Below, in pieces: positions 42,015 through 50,599 of a stretch of 64,000 nt of DNA. Under the pieces are notes generated by a model. It worked only from the letters and a program-made list of their open reading frames with translations. It searched no databases and was not told the origin of the DNA. This DNA is from Bacteroidia bacterium (GTDB lineage: Bacteria; Bacteroidota; Bacteroidia; B-17B0; Aurantibacillaceae). Positions within the stretch are counted from its first letter, which is position 1. Each line of letters starts with the position of its first letter. The position numbers and the translations under genes were made by a program. Where the stretch lies: the NCBI GenBank assembly GCA_021740825.1, contig JAIOZA010000007.1:1-64000 (forward strand). Reading direction: 5' to 3'.

Positions 42015-42893
42015 ATGAATCAAGCAACAAATTTTACGGGGACAGGTGTGGCAATTGTTACACCATTTAATAAAAAAGGAAATATTGATTTTCCTGCATT
42101 AACAAAATTAGTCGAATACATCATTAAGGGTAGGGTGGAGTATATTGTTGTTTTAGGAACAACCGGAGAAACTGCCACATTAAATAAAGATGAAAAGAAT
42201 CAAATCATCAATCATATTTTAAAGGTTAATAATAAACGAATTCCTTTAGTTTTGGGAGTTGGTGGAAATAATACAGCAGAAGTTATTGAGCTTCTAAAAA
42301 AGGAAGACTTGACTGGATTTTCGGCTATATTATCAGTTTCTCCTTATTACAACAAACCTTCTCAAGAAGGTATTTATCAGCATTATAAAGCAATTTCAAA
42401 AGCGAGTCCGTTACCTATTATTTTATATAATGTTCCCGGACGAACAGCTTCGAACATTGCTTGGGATACAACTATTCGGTTAGCGAAACAATTTAAAAAT
42501 ATTATTGCCATTAAAGAGGCAAGCGGAAATATTGAGCAATGCATGAAAATTATAAAATACCGTCCAGATAATTTTTTGATTATTAGTGGTGATGATTATT
42601 TAACTCTTCCTTTAATTGCAAGTGGGGCTGATGGTGTTATATCTGTTGTTGCTAATGCTTATCCAAAAGATTATAGCGATATGGTGCGTTCGGCATTAGT
42701 TCATGATTTTAAGGCAGCTCAAAAATTACATTATAAACTTATGGAAATTACCGAACAACTTTTTGCTGATGGAAATCCTGGTGGTGTAAAATATGTTTTA
42801 GCAAAAAAGAAGATTACACAAACAACTGTTCGTTTGCCATTAGTTGAGCCAAATGAAAAAGTAAAAGCTACATTAAAAAAAATAGCTTATTAA
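42015..42893 (+). CDS. dapA: 4-hydroxy-tetrahydrodipicolinate synthase
   Basis: 292 codons. GTTGETATL (48-56), Tyr138 in ILYNVPGRTASNI and the Schiff-base Lys167 in IIAIKEASGN are all in place, as is SGDDYLTLPLIASGADGVISV. The enzyme condenses pyruvate with aspartate semialdehyde, the first step toward diaminopimelate and lysine. It follows the DUF6913-like gene without a gap. A three-hairpin dispersed repeat lies 6 bp after its stop. Confidence 0.95.
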   Translation: MNQATNFTGTGVAIVTPFNKKGNIDFPALTKLVEYIIKGRVEYIVVLGTTGETATLNKDEKNQIINHILKVNNKRIPLVLGVGGNNTAEVIELLKKEDLTGFSAILSVSPYYNKPSQEGIYQHYKAISKASPLPIILYNVPGRTASNIAWDTTIRLAKQFKNIIAIKEASGNIEQCMKIIKYRPDNFLIISGDDYLTLPLIASGADGVISVVANAYPKDYSDMVRSALVHDFKAAQKLHYKLMEITEQLFADGNPGGVKYVLAKKKITQTTVRLPLVEPNEKVKATLKKIAY

Positions 42894-42898
42894 TAAAA

Positions 42899-42990
42899 TG
42901 CGTTAAGGATTGTAGCGCAAATCCTTTTTGTGTTCCTTTACAAAAAGATTGTAGCGTAAAGCCTGACCCGCCAGCTGTCGGGAAACGCCC
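42899..42990. repeat. Dispersed three-hairpin repeat, copy C
   Basis: The 92-bp element has AAGGAT (42905-42910)/ATCCTT (42921-42926), TTTTTGT (42925-42931)/ACAAAAA (42940-42946) and CCCG (42967-42970)/CGGG (42979-42982) around CAGCTG. GATTGTAGCG occurs twice (42908-42917 and 42947-42956). It shares GCGT-AAGGAT, AAATCCTTTT, AAAAGATTG, AGCCTGACCCG and ACGCCC with copy B. It may also end the dapA transcript. Confidence 0.75.
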
Positions 42991-43020
42991 TAAAAATAAA
43001 TTTAAAATAAATCTACCATA

Positions 43021-43935
43021 ATGGACTTATCACTACTAAAAACAATGTGTGCTATTCATTCGCCAAGCGGCAATGAAGTTGCTATGAAAGATTTTTTACT
43101 TGATTATATTAAAACAAATCAAAAAGACTGGAAACATAAACCAAAGGTCATTCATGGAAAAGGCTTTCAGGATAATATTATGTTAGTGTTTGGTAAACCA
43201 CGCACTGCAATTTTTGCGCATACCGATAGCATTGGATTTACGGTTCGTTATGGTAAACAATTAGTTAAAATTGGTGGACCACGAATTGAAAAAGGCTACG
43301 AGTTAGTAGGTAGCGATAGTAAAGGTAAATGCGATGCTACTTTAAATGTGGTTAAGGATAGAATGGAATATAAAGCCAAACGTAATTTTGATACAGGTAC
43401 AGAATTAGTATTTAAAGCTAATTGGAGAGAGGATAAAGAGTTTGCGCAATGTTGTTATATGGATAATCGTTTAGGTTGTTATAACGCGCTAAAGGTGGCT
43501 GAAACATTAAAAGATGGGGTAATTGTATTTAGTACTTGGGAAGAACATGGTGGCGGAAGTGTAGCATATTTACAAAAATATTTAGCTGATCATTATAAAA
43601 TTACACAAGCATTAATTTCAGATATTTCATGGATTTCGGATGGTGTATTTCCAGCTAAAGGTCCAGTAATTAGTATGCGTGATAGTTTAATACCGCGCAG
43701 AAGTTATGTAAATAAAATTATTGCAATAGCTCAAAAACATAAATTAGCACATCAATTAGAAGTTGAAGGGTCGGGAGGAAGTGATGCTAAAGAATTACAG
43801 ATGGCTGATGCTCCTTGGGATTGGTGTTTTGTTGGAGCTGCCGAACAGTTTGTGCATACTCCAAATGAAAAAGTTCACAAAAAAGATATTGAAGGAATGA
43901 TTGAATTATACAAAGCCTTGATGAAGGATTTGTAA
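43021..43935 (+). CDS. M42-like metallo-aminopeptidase / M20-M28 clan hydrolase
   Basis: 304 codons. The di-zinc clan motifs are AHTDSIGF (first His-x-Asp), MDNRLGCYNALKVAE (bridging Asp), WEEHGGGS (Glu pair), SDISW and a final His in FVHTPNEKV. The order matches M42 glutamyl aminopeptidases, but the protein is shorter than most and PDZ-like insert sequences are reduced. It has no signal peptide and so is probably a cytoplasmic peptidase. It is a single gene between repeat C and a bidirectional terminator. Confidence 0.82.
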   Translation: MDLSLLKTMCAIHSPSGNEVAMKDFLLDYIKTNQKDWKHKPKVIHGKGFQDNIMLVFGKPRTAIFAHTDSIGFTVRYGKQLVKIGGPRIEKGYELVGSDSKGKCDATLNVVKDRMEYKAKRNFDTGTELVFKANWREDKEFAQCCYMDNRLGCYNALKVAETLKDGVIVFSTWEEHGGGSVAYLQKYLADHYKITQALISDISWISDGVFPAKGPVISMRDSLIPRRSYVNKIIAIAQKHKLAHQLEVEGSGGSDAKELQMADAPWDWCFVGAAEQFVHTPNEKVHKKDIEGMIELYKALMKDL

Positions 43936-43957
43936 AAAGCTGTATCAGTTAATACTT

Positions 43958-43987
43958 AAAAATACAATTAAAGAAAATTGTGTTTTT
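43958..43987. terminator. Bidirectional terminator between peptidase gene and ribH
   Basis: AAAAATACAATT (43958-43969) pairs with AATTGTGTTTTT (43976-43987), a 12-bp stem with one G-U pair and a 6-nt loop. It lies between convergent genes and has A/T tracts on both sides. Confidence 0.6.
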
Positions 43988-44030
43988 AATAAATTAAGCG
44001 CATTTTTTTTATTTGAAAACTTGCACTACT

Positions 44031-44525
44031 TTATTTATTAAAGCTGTTTTTTAAACTAATCATTTTTATTGCTGTTACAGCCGCTTCATCACCTTTATTT
44101 CCATGCTTTCCGCCCGATCTATCTTCAGCTTGCTCTTGAGTATTTACTGTTAATACGCCAAAAATAAATGGCAAATTATATTTTATATTTAAATTTGTAA
44201 TGCCTTGCGCAACAGCATCACAAATAAAATCAAAGTGTTTTGTATCGCCTTGTATAACGCAGCCAATACAGATAATAGCATCAACTTCTTTTAATTCGGC
44301 CATATACTGAGCCCCAAGCGTTAATTCAAACGCTCCAGGAACTGTTTTTGCAATAATGTTTTCTGCTTTAGCTCCGTTTGCTAACAAAGTATTATAGGCG
44401 CCATGCATTAGCGCATAAGTGATCGTGTGATTCCATTCAGCCCATACAATTCCAAATTTCATTTTCTCAGCACTTGGGATTTCTATGCCCTCAACTACTG
44501 AAAGATTTTTTAGTTCGCTTGCCAT
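44031..44525 (-). CDS. ribH: 6,7-dimethyl-8-ribityllumazine synthase
   Basis: 164 codons. [20 protein letters not shown], the [14 protein letters not shown] substrate segment, [20 protein letters not shown] with the catalytic His, and [17 protein letters not shown] are the standard lumazine synthase blocks. It joins 5-amino-6-ribitylaminouracil with 3,4-dihydroxy-2-butanone 4-phosphate to form the riboflavin precursor, usually in a 60-subunit capsid or a pentamer. It is separated from the upstream TPR gene by an intrinsic terminator. Confidence 0.95.
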   Translation of the reverse strand: MASELKNLSVVEGIEIPSAEKMKFGIVWAEWNHTITYALMHGAYNTLLANGAKAENIIAKTVPGAFELTLGAQYMAELKEVDAIICIGCVIQGDTKHFDFICDAVAQGITNLNIKYNLPFIFGVLTVNTQEQAEDRSGGKHGNKGDEAAVTAIKMISLKNSFNK

Positions 44526-44544
44526 ATCATTTTAATTAAACAAA

Positions 44545-44569
44545 AAAAGGTGATAGAATACCACCTTTT
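44545..44569 (-). terminator. Intrinsic terminator after the TPR gene
   Basis: AAAAGGTG (44545-44552) pairs with CACCTTTT (44562-44569). The A-tract from 44542 becomes a U-tract on the minus strand. It separates the TPR gene from ribH. Confidence 0.65.
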
Positions 44570-44590
44570 AAATTTTTATTGATGAACAGA

Positions 44591-45349
44591 TTAATCAATG
44601 TTTCCTAATGTTTTAACTCGAGCAATATATTTATCAATTTCTCTTGCTTCAGTACTTTTAGGATATTCATTTTTTAGTCGTTCATAAATTGCCAATGCTT
44701 CTGTGTAATTTGCTTTTTGCTCATAAGCAAAAGCTGATTTTTTAAGATATATTGGAGTTGTGAAAGAGTTTGAAGATTGTTCAGCTGCTTTTAAATAAAA
44801 TTTTACAGCTTCATCCACTTTATTTAATTCCATATTTGCATCACCAATGGCACCAAGCGCAACAGGAGCAATCACTTCATCCTTAATAGTATATTCCTCT
44901 AATGATGTGATAGCTTCTTCAAATTTGCCCATACGCAATAAACAGATTCCGGAATAATAGTTTGCTAAATTTCCAGTATTAGTTGAACCGTAAGAATCGG
45001 CAATATCTTTAAAACCCATCATTGTTTTAGGTCCTTCAGATGTTTGAATAGTTAATCCACCATTTAATGCTACCAAAAAACTGTCTTTTTCAAAATAGGT
45101 TTGAGCATAAAAAGCTTCATTATTAGCTTCTTTTTCTTGACCAGGTAACCAATAAAATTTATAAAAGCTAAATAAGGCTACAATTGCTAAAATTGCACCA
45201 CCACCATACGTTATTGCTTTTTTGTTTTTTTCATAAAAAACTTCCAATACGCCTATGTCCGTTTTTTTAGATGAGGATTTTTTTACAGAAGTGGTATTAT
45301 TTTCAGAACTATCTTCTACTTGTTCAATTTGGTCTATTTCTTCAGACAT
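44591..45349 (-). CDS. Membrane-anchored TPR protein
   Basis: 252 codons. A charged N-terminus (about 1-38) is followed by one membrane helix (AITYGGGAILAIVALFSFYKFYWL, split around residue 55). Tetratricopeptide repeats fill the rest (YYSGICLLRMGKFEEAITSL, then ALGAIGDANMELNKVDEAVKFYLKA and ALAIYERLKNEYPKSTEARE). The layout resembles YfgM-type periplasmic TPR proteins, though homology is not shown. It probably holds protein partners at the inner membrane. It is a single gene. Confidence 0.8.
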   Translation of the reverse strand: MSEEIDQIEQVEDSSENNTTSVKKSSSKKTDIGVLEVFYEKNKKAITYGGGAILAIVALFSFYKFYWLPGQEKEANNEAFYAQTYFEKDSFLVALNGGLTIQTSEGPKTMMGFKDIADSYGSTNTGNLANYYSGICLLRMGKFEEAITSLEEYTIKDEVIAPVALGAIGDANMELNKVDEAVKFYLKAAEQSSNSFTTPIYLKKSAFAYEQKANYTEALAIYERLKNEYPKSTEAREIDKYIARVKTLGNID

Positions 45350-45447
45350 ATTTTTTGTTTTTTGAGTTGCGAATATAAATAAAATTATCTACTAATTAAA
45401 AAAGAAAATAAAGGTAATTTTAACAAAATAGCTTTAATACATAACAA

Positions 45448-46953
45448 TTACTCAACAAACCAACCAATTAATCGCCTCCGTAATTTGCCGCTGTAGGTTT
45501 GTGTCTGGTAATCAGTATAGTTGTTGGTGGCATTAATGCACTTAGAAAATTGTTTAACACGGTATTTTACTTCTTCGCTCAATAAATCAAATAACTCAAA
45601 AGCCTCATCAAAATCGGCCGCGTTATCCTTTATGCGTCCAAAGTGGTCATCTAACGATTGGTCTAAAACTAATTGAGGTTTCAAACCTTTTCTTAAACAT
45701 TGTAAATAGCGTTCACGAACAATAAATGCCTCAGCAGATGAGTTTAAAAACCTGGCTTTAATATCATCTGGTAAGTCGTAATCGTTTTCCAATTCATAAT
45801 CCCATTCATCTTTATAGCGCTGCTCCAAATACATGTGCGGTGCCACAAAAACATGTTTCCAATCAATTGGAAATTGCCATAAATTAAAACGGCGCGAGTT
45901 ATTGCCTAAATCAACAATATTAAACTTCTTTTTATTTGGCAGAACTCTGGAACCGCGCCCTATCATTTGATGATAAAGCGTTAAAGATTTAGTTGCTCTA
46001 TTTAAAATTATTGTTTCAACTTCTGGTTCATCAAATCCTGTTGTTAAAATACTTACCGAACTTAAAATGCCATCTTTAGTATTTCTAAACCATTCTAAAG
46101 TTTCAGTCCTATCTCTATCACTAAAAGTACTATCCAAATATCTAATTGGATATCCTTTAGCTTTAAACATATTATAGACAGAAATACTAGTTAAAATTCC
46201 AGCATTAAATATTAATGTTTTAGTTCCTTTAGCAATTTCTTCGTATGCATCCAATAATTTACCTTGCATCATTGCTTGCGTGTACAATATTTCGTGCGAG
46301 CCGGTTGTAAACTCACCATTATTACCAACTCGCAAGGTACTTAAGTTTATATCGTTGGAGTAGGTAACGCCCTCAGCTAAAAATCCTTGATCAATTAATG
46401 AAGAAATACTTTCACCTACAATAATTTCCTTATATGTTTGATAAAGAGGTAATTTTTTATTGCTACTTAAAGGAGTTGCGGTAACACCTAAAATGTTTAC
46501 ATTTTCAAAATAATGAAAAATTTTACGAAATGAATTGTAATGAGCCTCATCAACAATTACCAACCCTATATCCTCTAAAAATTGCTCATCTTCTTGTAAT
46601 CTATTATTTAACGTTTCAACTAAAGCTGTAAAACTTTGATAGTCTGTTTGTTGAGCTAAGTTTTTAACTTCAGAATTGATGATTTTATTTTTAATACCAA
46701 TACCAGTTAATACATTAGAAGTTTGCTTACTCAACTCAATGCGATGAGTTAATATTAAAACTTTGCGGTTAAAATGATTGATGTAGAGTTTTGCTATTTC
46801 TGAAAAAATAATAGTTTTACCACCACCTGTTGGTAATTGAAATAAAATATTTTCATTAGGCTTAGCTTCTTTTAGCTTATTAAAAATAGTATTTACAGCC
46901 TCTTGCTGATAAGGATATAATTGACGGACATTTATTGATTCTTCGAATTCCAA
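45448..46953 (-). CDS. DEAD/DEAH-box superfamily 2 helicase
   Basis: 501 codons with a TTG start. Motif I is QLPTGGGKTIIFSEIA, motif II VDEAHYNSF, motif III GVTATPLS, motif V-like SILTTGFDEPEVETII and motif VI MIGRGSRVLPN. The core resembles the helicase part of type III restriction or UvrB-like SF2 proteins, followed by a C-terminal domain of about 120 residues without a known fold. There is no nuclease motif and no methylase neighbour. It diverges from uvrB, so a role in DNA repair is suggested only by position. Confidence 0.85.
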   Translation of the reverse strand: MEFEESINVRQLYPYQQEAVNTIFNKLKEAKPNENILFQLPTGGGKTIIFSEIAKLYINHFNRKVLILTHRIELSKQTSNVLTGIGIKNKIINSEVKNLAQQTDYQSFTALVETLNNRLQEDEQFLEDIGLVIVDEAHYNSFRKIFHYFENVNILGVTATPLSSNKKLPLYQTYKEIIVGESISSLIDQGFLAEGVTYSNDINLSTLRVGNNGEFTTGSHEILYTQAMMQGKLLDAYEEIAKGTKTLIFNAGILTSISVYNMFKAKGYPIRYLDSTFSDRDRTETLEWFRNTKDGILSSVSILTTGFDEPEVETIILNRATKSLTLYHQMIGRGSRVLPNKKKFNIVDLGNNSRRFNLWQFPIDWKHVFVAPHMYLEQRYKDEWDYELENDYDLPDDIKARFLNSSAEAFIVRERYLQCLRKGLKPQLVLDQSLDDHFGRIKDNAADFDEAFELFDLLSEEVKYRVKQFSKCINATNNYTDYQTQTYSGKLRRRLIGWFVE

Positions 46954-47171
46954 ACTTAAAAAAATTAGCCTATAAACTTAAGATTTTTTTTGATGCTTGA
47001 CTTAAAATTATTTAAATAAAAATGACGAGTTATTGACAAAAAAATCCTGAGGCTTAAACCTCTTTGTAAAAATGAAAAGAATATTTTTTTGGTTATTAAT
47101 TTAAATTCTAAAATCAGTGAAACTAAACTGCGATTAAATATAAAAATTTACCTTTTATTATTTTTCATTAC

Positions 47172-47179
47172 TATCTTTA
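47172..47179 (+). promoter_or_regulatory. Near-consensus -7 element directly in front of uvrB
   Basis: TATCTTTA differs from TAnnTTTG only at the last base and ends 4 nt before the GTG start at 47184, suggesting a leaderless transcript as for rlmD and plsC. Confidence 0.4.
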
Positions 47180-47183
47180 ACCT

Positions 47184-49208
47184 GTGTCTTTTAAACTCAT
47201 ATCCGAATTTTTGCCTACGGGTGATCAACCAACAGCTATTATGCAATTGGTTGAAGGTTTAAATTCAAATTCAAAATATCAGGTATTATTAGGCGTAACT
47301 GGCTCAGGTAAAACTTTTACGGCAGCAAATGTTATTCAGCAAGTAAATAAACCAACGCTTATTTTAAGTCATAATAAAACGCTGGCTGCGCAATTGTATA
47401 GTGAATTTAAACAGTTTTTTCCTGAAAATGCAGTGGAGTATTTTGTGAGTTATTATGATTATTATCAACCTGAAGCCTATTTACCAACAACTGGCACTTA
47501 CATAGAAAAAGATTTACAAGTAAATGATGAAATAGAAAAATTACGTATCAGCGCTTCATCAGCTCTATTATCGGGTAGGAGGGATGTGATTGTTGTAAGT
47601 TCGGTTTCCTGTATTTATGGTATTGGTAATCCTACGGACTTTAAAAAGAATATCATTTCCATCGAAGAAGGTAAAGTTATCTCTCGTAATAAATTGTTGC
47701 ATCAATTAGTTGGTGCTTTATATTCACGAACTACCGAAGAATTTAAACGAAGTACTTTCAGAGTAAAGGGCGATACGGTTGATGTGAATTTATCTTACGC
47801 AGATTATGCAGTTCGTATCAGTTTTTTTGGAGATGAAATAGAATCTATTGAGACCTTTGATCCGCAGTACGGCAATATTATTAAAAAGTTCACTGAGTTT
47901 ACTATTTATCCCGCTAATATTTTTGTAACAGCTCCCGACACTTTACAAAATGCCATGGTTAATATTCAGGATGATATGGTAAAACATGTAGCCTTTTTAA
48001 AATCTAATGGTAAAGATTTAGAAGCCAAACGTATTGAAGAACGCGTAAATTATGATTTAGAAATGATGCGTGAATTAGGATATTGTAGTGGTATCGAAAA
48101 TTATTCTCGATACATGGATGGTCGTTTGCCGGGAACTCGTCCGTTTTGTTTATTAGATTATTTTCCAGATGATTATTTAATGATTATTGATGAAAGTCAC
48201 GCTACCTTGCCTCAAGTTCGCGCTATGTTTGGAGGCGATTATTCGCGTAAGTTAAATTTAGTGGAATACGGTTTTCGGTTGCCTTCAGCTATGGATAATC
48301 GCCCACTAAAATTTGAAGAGTTTGAAGATTTGATCAAGCAGGTAATTTATGTTTCTGCAACACCAGCCGAATATGAATTGCAAATGGCAGAAGGAATTGT
48401 TGTGGAACAATTAGTTCGTCCAACAGGTATTTTAGATCCAATAATTGAGGTTCGTCCAAGTGGTAATCAGGTAGATGATTTATTAGACGAAATTCATAAA
48501 GTAGTTGAAAGAGATGAACGTATTTTAGTAACAACGCTTACTAAACGTATGGCTGAGGAATTATCAAAATATTTAACCAAACTTCAAATACGATGCCGTT
48601 ATATACATAGCGAAGTAGATACTTTGGAGCGTGTGGAGATTTTACGTCAGTTAAGAGTTGGAATGTTTGATGTTTTAATTGGTATTAATTTATTAAGAGA
48701 AGGGTTAGATTTACCCGAAGTATCATTGGTAGCAATTTTAGATGCAGACAAGGAAGGGTTTTTAAGAAATGTTAGAAGTTTGGTGCAAACTTCAGGTAGA
48801 GCTGCACGTAATGTTAATGGAAGAGTTATTATGTATGCTGATAAAATAACAGAAAGCATGCGAATTACAATTGATGAAACAGAGCGCAGAAGAAAACGCC
48901 AAATAGAATATAATTATAAAAACGGAATTACACCCGTTCAAGCAGGCAAAAAGGCCTTATTACAGCCAAACGACTCTGGCGTAGAGGTTACGTTTGATGG
49001 TCAATTAGTGCGCACTTATATTGAACCTAGTGTGTTTAGCGTAGCGGCCGATCCGGTTGTTCAATACATGAGTAAAGATGAATTAAAAAAACAAATCACT
49101 AAAATAAAAACAGCCATGCTTAAGGCCTCTAAAGAAATGGATTTTACGAAAGCCGCAAACTTACGCGATGAAATGTTTAGTTTAGAGAAATTAATTGCCG
49201 AAAAATAA
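47184..49208 (+). CDS. uvrB: UvrABC system protein B
   Basis: 674 codons with a GTG start. Walker A is GVTGSGKT (37-44), the damage-probing beta-hairpin YYDYYQPEAYLP lies at about 90-101, and DESHATLPQVRAMFGGD, VSATPAEYEL and GRAARNVNGRVIMYAD are the later helicase motifs. A UVR domain (DFTKAANLRDEMFSLEKL) at the C-terminus contacts UvrC. UvrB verifies damage and loads UvrC in nucleotide excision repair. uvrA and uvrC are not in the window. Confidence 0.96.
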   Translation: MSFKLISEFLPTGDQPTAIMQLVEGLNSNSKYQVLLGVTGSGKTFTAANVIQQVNKPTLILSHNKTLAAQLYSEFKQFFPENAVEYFVSYYDYYQPEAYLPTTGTYIEKDLQVNDEIEKLRISASSALLSGRRDVIVVSSVSCIYGIGNPTDFKKNIISIEEGKVISRNKLLHQLVGALYSRTTEEFKRSTFRVKGDTVDVNLSYADYAVRISFFGDEIESIETFDPQYGNIIKKFTEFTIYPANIFVTAPDTLQNAMVNIQDDMVKHVAFLKSNGKDLEAKRIEERVNYDLEMMRELGYCSGIENYSRYMDGRLPGTRPFCLLDYFPDDYLMIIDESHATLPQVRAMFGGDYSRKLNLVEYGFRLPSAMDNRPLKFEEFEDLIKQVIYVSATPAEYELQMAEGIVVEQLVRPTGILDPIIEVRPSGNQVDDLLDEIHKVVERDERILVTTLTKRMAEELSKYLTKLQIRCRYIHSEVDTLERVEILRQLRVGMFDVLIGINLLREGLDLPEVSLVAILDADKEGFLRNVRSLVQTSGRAARNVNGRVIMYADKITESMRITIDETERRRKRQIEYNYKNGITPVQAGKKALLQPNDSGVEVTFDGQLVRTYIEPSVFSVAADPVVQYMSKDELKKQITKIKTAMLKASKEMDFTKAANLRDEMFSLEKLIAEK

Positions 49209-49223
49209 TTTTTTAAACTAGTA

Positions 49224-50168
49224 ATACGTATCAAAAAACTACTGCATATTTTTATATTTTTTTTAAATGTAGCTTGCTTATTTTCACAAGCTATTGTTCC
49301 GTTTTCGGATAATAAAAAGTGGGGATTTAAAACTAATCAGCAGGTAATTATTCCTGCGCAATACGACTCCGTATTTCAATTTGATAAAACCAATCAAATA
49401 GCTTTAGTTGCAAATAAAAGCGAGTTTAATAAAGAAGTAAATCCATTAACTGGAGAAGAAACTTATGCTTTAGATTATTTTTATATTAACCAACAAAATC
49501 AAAAAATAAAATTGTTAACTGAGCAGTTCCCTGACAGCATGTATTCTTTTTCAGATCAACAAGAGTTAAAATTTAATTACCAAGATTCTACTAATTATTT
49601 TAAGATTTTATTTCAAGATAAATTATTTCTTTTTAATAAAAATGGTAAACAGTTATCAACTGGTTTTGATAATATTAAATTTTCAAAAGCTAGTGGCTAT
49701 TTTGAAACTGAAACGATTTTTAAGCATGAAAACAAGTTAATTACAACAAAAGGATTAGTTGACTCTACAGGTATTGAGATTATTAAATGTAAATACAAGC
49801 AAATAGATATCAATAAAGAAGATAGTTCTATATATTGTTGCAGCGCGGTTTATAATAATAAGTTGAACGATGACGTATATAATTATAAAGGAGAAATAAT
49901 TTATTCCAATAGAATGCACATTGAACATTCGTCAAAAACAATTCATGTTTTGAAGTCTTTCGAAAAAAATGGAATTTATTTCATTGAAAATTCCTTAACA
50001 AATGAAAAATATCAATTGGCTGGTGATAGGTTTTACTATTTAAAAAATAATATTGCTTTTTGCCTTAATAATGATAGTTGGTTTACTATCGATTTAACCA
50101 ATAAGAAAAAGCAAAAAATTGATAAAGCAAGTTATTTTTTTACTTTATTTTACTTTATTATTCCATAA
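49224..50168 (+). CDS. Secreted WG-repeat-like protein without a canonical start codon
   Basis: The frame is open from the uvrB stop to 50168. It encodes a good signal peptide (RIKKLLHIFIFFLNVACL, then FSQA) followed by KKWGFKTNQQVIIPAQYDSV, a WG repeat. No ATG, GTG or TTG precedes the signal peptide; the first in-frame TTG (49512) would remove it and the WG repeat. The coordinates given assume initiation at ATA 49224, giving 314 codons. A single base change or sequencing error (ATA for ATG) would explain it equally well. The stop overlaps the tsaE ATG (TAATG), so downstream coupling is kept. Function is unknown. Confidence 0.6.
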   Translation: MRIKKLLHIFIFFLNVACLFSQAIVPFSDNKKWGFKTNQQVIIPAQYDSVFQFDKTNQIALVANKSEFNKEVNPLTGEETYALDYFYINQQNQKIKLLTEQFPDSMYSFSDQQELKFNYQDSTNYFKILFQDKLFLFNKNGKQLSTGFDNIKFSKASGYFETETIFKHENKLITTKGLVDSTGIEIIKCKYKQIDINKEDSSIYCCSAVYNNKLNDDVYNYKGEIIYSNRMHIEHSSKTIHVLKSFEKNGIYFIENSLTNEKYQLAGDRFYYLKNNIAFCLNNDSWFTIDLTNKKKQKIDKASYFFTLFYFIIP

Positions 50169-50599
50169 TGTCAATTTTAAAAATAGACATATCAGATACG
50201 AAGCTTCATAGGGACGCGGCAATTAAATTAATAGAGTTTGCTAAAGACCAACGTGTGTTTTTATTTGATGCACCAATGGGATTAGGTAAAACAACTTTTA
50301 TTAAATCAATTTGCAGTTATTTAGGAGTTATTGATACTATGAGTAGTCCAACCTATTCAATTGTTAATGAATATCATACGGAATCAAAATTGAAAGTTTT
50401 TCATTTTGATTTGTATAGATTAAAATCAGTTGAAGAGTTGTTTGAATTGGGATTTGATGAATACCTTTCATCGGGAAATTACTTATTTATTGAATGGCCA
50501 AAATTAGCTGAGTCATTTTTAGAATCTTACCTGAGAATTATCATAAAAATAGAAAACAATAATCGCTATCTTTGTGCCGAACATATTTCCATTCCATGA
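50168..50599 (+). CDS. tsaE: tRNA threonylcarbamoyladenosine biosynthesis ATPase
   Basis: 143 codons. The P-loop APMGLGKTT (35-43), SSPTYSIVNEY, FHFDLYRLKSVEELFELGFDEYL and IEWPKLAE are the TsaE blocks. TsaE binds TsaB-TsaD and drives the t6A37 tRNA modification cycle by ATP hydrolysis. Its ATG overlaps the upstream stop (TAATG) and its TGA overlaps the next ATG (ATGA), so three genes form a tightly coupled chain. Confidence 0.94.
   Translation: MSILKIDISDTKLHRDAAIKLIEFAKDQRVFLFDAPMGLGKTTFIKSICSYLGVIDTMSSPTYSIVNEYHTESKLKVFHFDLYRLKSVEELFELGFDEYLSSGNYLFIEWPKLAESFLESYLRIIIKIENNNRYLCAEHISIP

Noticed and set aside
49512-50168. WG-repeat gene starting at TTG 49512
   Set aside because: It would drop the signal peptide and the WG repeat encoded immediately upstream in the same open frame.
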